DNA from: Empedobacter stercoris
Lineage (GTDB): Bacteria > Bacteroidota > Bacteroidia > Flavobacteriales > Weeksellaceae
Length of the DNA stretch: 64,000 bases
Reading direction: 5' to 3' (one strand)
NCBI RefSeq assembly: GCF_965137335.1
Contig: NZ_CBCRZD010000002.1
The notes under the pieces are model-generated. The model did not search any database and had not been told where the DNA came from. It saw nothing but the letters and a program-made list of their open reading frames with translations. A program made the translations under genes and the position numbers. Positions 61,397 through 64,000 of this stretch are shown piece after piece (the stretch's first letter is position 1; every line of letters begins with the position of its first letter).

Positions 61397-61813
61397 ATGC
61401 AAACAGAAGTTTTAAACAAAACCTTACAAAACCGTTCTATTAATCCAACTGCAATGAGATTGTTGGTCTTGGACAAATTGATGCATGCAGAAGTTGCATT
61501 GAGTTTGGCTGATTTGGAAATTGCAATGGATCAGGCAGATCGAGTAACCATTTACCGAACATTAAAAAAGTTTGAAGAAAATAAGTTAATACATTCGATT
61601 GAAGACGGAACAGGCTCTATAAAATATGCTTTATGCGAATCGACTTGTAAATGTACACCCGAGTTTACGCATGCTCATTTTCATTGTAACAAATGTAATC
61701 AAACCTATTGTTTACGAAATATTCACTTACCAGAAATTGATCTTCCCAAAAATTTTCAAGCAGAACAATCGTCTTTTATCTTGAAAGGAATTTGCGATCA
61801 ATGTAAAGCCTAA
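61397..61813 (+). CDS. Fur-family metal-responsive regulator
   Basis: A 138-residue repressor of the Fur type: winged helix at about 15-80 (VTIYRTLKKFEENKLIH), then a dimerisation part with the metal residues HAHFHC and the structural zinc pair patterns CNKC and CDQC. A further CESTCKC stretch is cysteine-rich. The gene lies 57 bases before a zinc-type P1B ATPase on the same strand, so it probably controls that pump in response to zinc or a similar metal; which metal is inference. Confidence 0.87.
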   Translation: MQTEVLNKTLQNRSINPTAMRLLVLDKLMHAEVALSLADLEIAMDQADRVTIYRTLKKFEENKLIHSIEDGTGSIKYALCESTCKCTPEFTHAHFHCNKCNQTYCLRNIHLPEIDLPKNFQAEQSSFILKGICDQCKA

Positions 61814-61870
61814 CTTTGCAACCAAATTGCATCAACCACATGCTAACTTTGCTGTCTTAAATGATTCATT

Positions 61871-63823
61871 ATGGCAAATTGTAAGACTTGTTGTTCAACA
61901 GACGAACCTCAAAATCACTCTCACGAAGGTCACGATCATAATCACGAAGGTCATGACCATAATCACGAACACAACAATAGTAAAATTTTATTAGGAGCGA
62001 GTTTAGCTATTTTCTTTGCTGGAATATTTGTTCAATATGTGTTAAAGCCAACTTGGTTTGTCGATAATCAAACGATTCGCTTGATATGGTTCGCTATTTC
62101 TTATATTTTAGTAGCAACACCTGTTTGGAGTGAAGCGTTTAAATTGGCTAAAAAATTAGACTTTTTCAATGAATTTTCATTGATGGGAATTGCAACTTTA
62201 GGCGCTTTTATCATTGGGGAATATCCCGAAGGTGTTGCCGTAATGCTGTTTTATACCATTGGTGAAATGTTTCAAGAAGCAGCAGTTAATAAAGCAAGAG
62301 GAAATATAAAAGCCTTATTAGATGTTCGTCCAGATACAGCGCATGTTTTACGAAATGGTCATTTCGAAACCATAAAACCACACGATGTTGCAATTGGTGA
62401 AACAATTCAAGTTAAAGTTGGAGAAAAAGTTCCGTTAGATGGAATTATGCTTTCGGATAAAGGGAGTTTTAATACAGCGGCATTGACGGGAGAAAGCAAA
62501 CCTTCTACATATAAAATAGGTGAAACAGTTTTGGCCGGAATGTTAAATCTTGAAAACGTAATAGAAATTCAAACAACTAAAAAGTTTGAGGATAGTTCGA
62601 TTGCAAAAATCTTACAAATGGTTCAGGATGCAGCTTCTCGTAAAGCTCCTACTGAATTATTTATCCGAAAATTTGCGAAAATATATACGCCAATTGTTTT
62701 CTTTTTAGCAACAGCTTTGGTGATTATTCCATACTTTTTTGTTGATAATTATGATTTCAATGATTGGTTATATAGAGGTTTGGTTTTCTTGGTTGTTTCT
62801 TGTCCTTGTGCATTGGTGATTTCGGTTCCGTTGGGTTATTTTGGTGGAATTGGAGCAGCTTCGCGTAATGGAATTCTAATAAAAGGTTCTAATTTTTTAG
62901 ATTTAATGGCGAAAGTAAATACCGTTGTGATGGATAAAACTGGAACCATGACTGAAGGCATTTTCGATGTGCAGAAAATAGAAACAAATCTACCTCAAAT
63001 GGAATTTTTACGCTTGGTTTCAGCGTTAGAAAAACAATCAACACATCCCATAGCAAAAGCCATTGTAGCGAATCATCCTTCTGATTTGAAGGCAATAGAA
63101 GTGGAAGAAATTTCAGGAAAAGGACTAAAAGGAAAAGTTAATGGTAAAATTGTTTTAGCAGGAAATACAAAATTATTGGATCATTTTTCGATTCAATATC
63201 CACAAGAAATACATGCTATTGTAGAGAGTATTGTTGTCGTTTCAATAGATCACAAATATGCTGGATATATTACAATTGCAGATAACATAAAAGAAGATGC
63301 ACAACAAGCGATTCAAAAAATGAAAGCTTTGGGTGTCACGAAGACGATTATGTTGAGTGGTGATAAAGATACAATTACACAAAAGGTTGCACAAGAAGTT
63401 GGTGTTGATGAAGCTTTTGGAGGATTCTTGCCAGAAGGAAAAGTAGAAAAAGTAGAAGCCTTGAAAAAAGATACAAATCAAGTGGTCGCTTTTGTAGGAG
63501 ACGGAATCAATGATGCGCCTGTTTTAGCTCTTTCTGATGTCGGTATTGCAATGGGAGGTTTAGGAAGTGATGCGGCAATTGAAACGGCTGATGTAGTGAT
63601 TCAAACCGATCAACCATCTAAAATAGCAACTGCTATAAAAATTGGACGCGAAACGAAAAAGATTGTCATTCAAAATATCATTTTAGCAATGGGTGTAAAA
63701 GTGATTGTATTATTACTTGGTGCCGAAGGAATTGCCAATATGTGGGAAGCCGTTTTTGCAGATGTTGGTGTCGCTTTATTAGCAATTTTGAATGCAGTAC
63801 GAATTCAGCGAATGAAATTTTAG
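61871..63823 (+). CDS. P1B-type heavy-metal ATPase with His-rich N-terminus
   Basis: A 650-residue metal exporter in the inner membrane. Residues 1-35 hold CKTCC and then repeated HEGHDHNH units in place of the usual HMA metal-binding domain. The pump core is complete: TGES actuator, CPC at 311-313, phosphorylated Asp355 in DKTGT, THPIAKAI with the SEHPL-like His-Pro, GDGINDAP. The final helices have a Lys and DVGVALLAILN, residues used by the Zn/Cd/Pb pumps (P1B-2) such as ZntA. It is regulated most likely by the Fur-family gene upstream. Confidence 0.9.
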   Translation: MANCKTCCSTDEPQNHSHEGHDHNHEGHDHNHEHNNSKILLGASLAIFFAGIFVQYVLKPTWFVDNQTIRLIWFAISYILVATPVWSEAFKLAKKLDFFNEFSLMGIATLGAFIIGEYPEGVAVMLFYTIGEMFQEAAVNKARGNIKALLDVRPDTAHVLRNGHFETIKPHDVAIGETIQVKVGEKVPLDGIMLSDKGSFNTAALTGESKPSTYKIGETVLAGMLNLENVIEIQTTKKFEDSSIAKILQMVQDAASRKAPTELFIRKFAKIYTPIVFFLATALVIIPYFFVDNYDFNDWLYRGLVFLVVSCPCALVISVPLGYFGGIGAASRNGILIKGSNFLDLMAKVNTVVMDKTGTMTEGIFDVQKIETNLPQMEFLRLVSALEKQSTHPIAKAIVANHPSDLKAIEVEEISGKGLKGKVNGKIVLAGNTKLLDHFSIQYPQEIHAIVESIVVVSIDHKYAGYITIADNIKEDAQQAIQKMKALGVTKTIMLSGDKDTITQKVAQEVGVDEAFGGFLPEGKVEKVEALKKDTNQVVAFVGDGINDAPVLALSDVGIAMGGLGSDAAIETADVVIQTDQPSKIATAIKIGRETKKIVIQNIILAMGVKVIVLLLGAEGIANMWEAVFADVGVALLAILNAVRIQRMKF

Positions 63824-63835
63824 ATCAACAAAAAG

Positions 63836-63872
63836 AAGCCGTCTCAATATTAAAATTTGAGGCGGTTTTTTT
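63836..63872 (+). terminator. Terminator after the metal ATPase
   Basis: A 12-bp stem with two G-T pairs (63836-63847 with 63857-63868) followed by T. It may alternatively be part of the insertion-sequence end. Confidence 0.6.
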
Positions 63873-63911
63873 ATTTGAATTAATTTCCAATAAAATTTCA
63901 GCATTTTAGAA

Positions 63912-63928
63912 AAGGGTAAAATTGCCCT
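63912..63928 (-). terminator. Possible terminator of transposase
   Basis: On the minus strand GGGCAATTTTACCC can fold just after the transposase stop codon and is followed by TTTTC. Confidence 0.4.
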
Positions 63929-64000
63929 TATGCAGCAATTTTCTTTCTTAAGTTGTGTGCTAAAGCCATTAATCCGAATTCTAACTCGGTTTTTTGGATT
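63928..64000 (-). mobile_element. Insertion-sequence transposase, C-terminal end only
   Basis: The minus strand from the window edge reads IQKTELEFGLMALAHNLRKK then IAA and a stop (TAA at 63928-63930). The phrase FGLMALAHNLRK is typical of the C-termini of IS1182/IS5-like DDE transposases. Only 23 residues are in the window, so the IS family is a guess and the terminal inverted repeat cannot be set. Confidence 0.65.

Noticed and set aside
62889..63095. Minus-strand frame inside the metal ATPase
   Set aside because: Antisense to the phosphorylation domain, with no support.

Overview
The window looks like a chromosomal segment of a flavobacterium (Bacteroidota, class Flavobacteriia), probably a Weeksellaceae member such as Empedobacter or a relative. 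The evidence is the low GC content, promoters of the TTTG-N19-TAnnTTTG type, the near absence of Shine-Dalgarno sites, and family-level markers: gldD, a GLPGLI protein, the CBS-nadK-DUF6089-uppS-bamA-ompH-ompH gene order, a UbiA/mevalonate-kinase pair and a methylmalonyl-CoA mutase. The genus is inference; no rRNA is present.

Left part (1-26.7 kb). A truncated outer-membrane protein gene and tRNA-Phe are followed by two convergently oriented unrelated aconitase types in tandem (acnA, acnB) and by argH. Next come a small Ala/Val/Asp/Ser-repeat lipoprotein, an ornithine/glycine-lipid acyltransferase fusion (olsF-like) abutting aspartokinase, and fbp. A secreted SGNH esterase sits in an operon with a FadL-type porin. 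A BaiN-like flavoprotein, two tandem universal stress proteins, a thioesterase-thiL pair, rplU-rpmA, the ferrous iron operon feoA-feoB-feoB-associated, a membrane-anchored AraC protein and meaB follow.

Middle part (26.7-42 kb). Two tRNA-Asn genes on the minus strand and one on the plus strand bracket a 7.6-kb block: rseP, gldD, ssb, mutY, an HU protein, a 30-residue basic protein, rng, a GLPGLI protein and a DUF2459 protein. A 113-bp perfect inverted repeat (tRNA-Asn plus its terminator) lies at the two ends of this block. Beyond it are ecotin, a DUF445 protein, a third Usp, era, a small unknown protein, a degenerate AMP-ligase-like gene and the methylmalonyl-CoA mutase large subunit.

Right part (42-64 kb). 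This holds a TonB-receptor-like barrel, the mevalonate kinase-UbiA-rluB operon, and the envelope-biogenesis operon (CBS, nadK, DUF6089, uppS, bamA, two Skp/OmpH chaperones). It then has a dTDP-rhamnose reductase, serS, a second repeat lipoprotein, a glycosylasparaginase-cutC-holB operon and a Fur-family regulator with a His-rich zinc-type P1B ATPase. The window ends inside an insertion-sequence transposase.

Most genes are core metabolism or envelope functions. No CRISPR array, prophage, restriction system or obvious defence island is visible. The observations most worth a second look are the degenerate ligase at 38.8-39.8 kb, the two VDSAA-repeat lipoproteins, the inverted tRNA-Asn repeats, the missing gldE, and several start codons that sit directly behind a promoter -7 element, which would give leaderless mRNAs.
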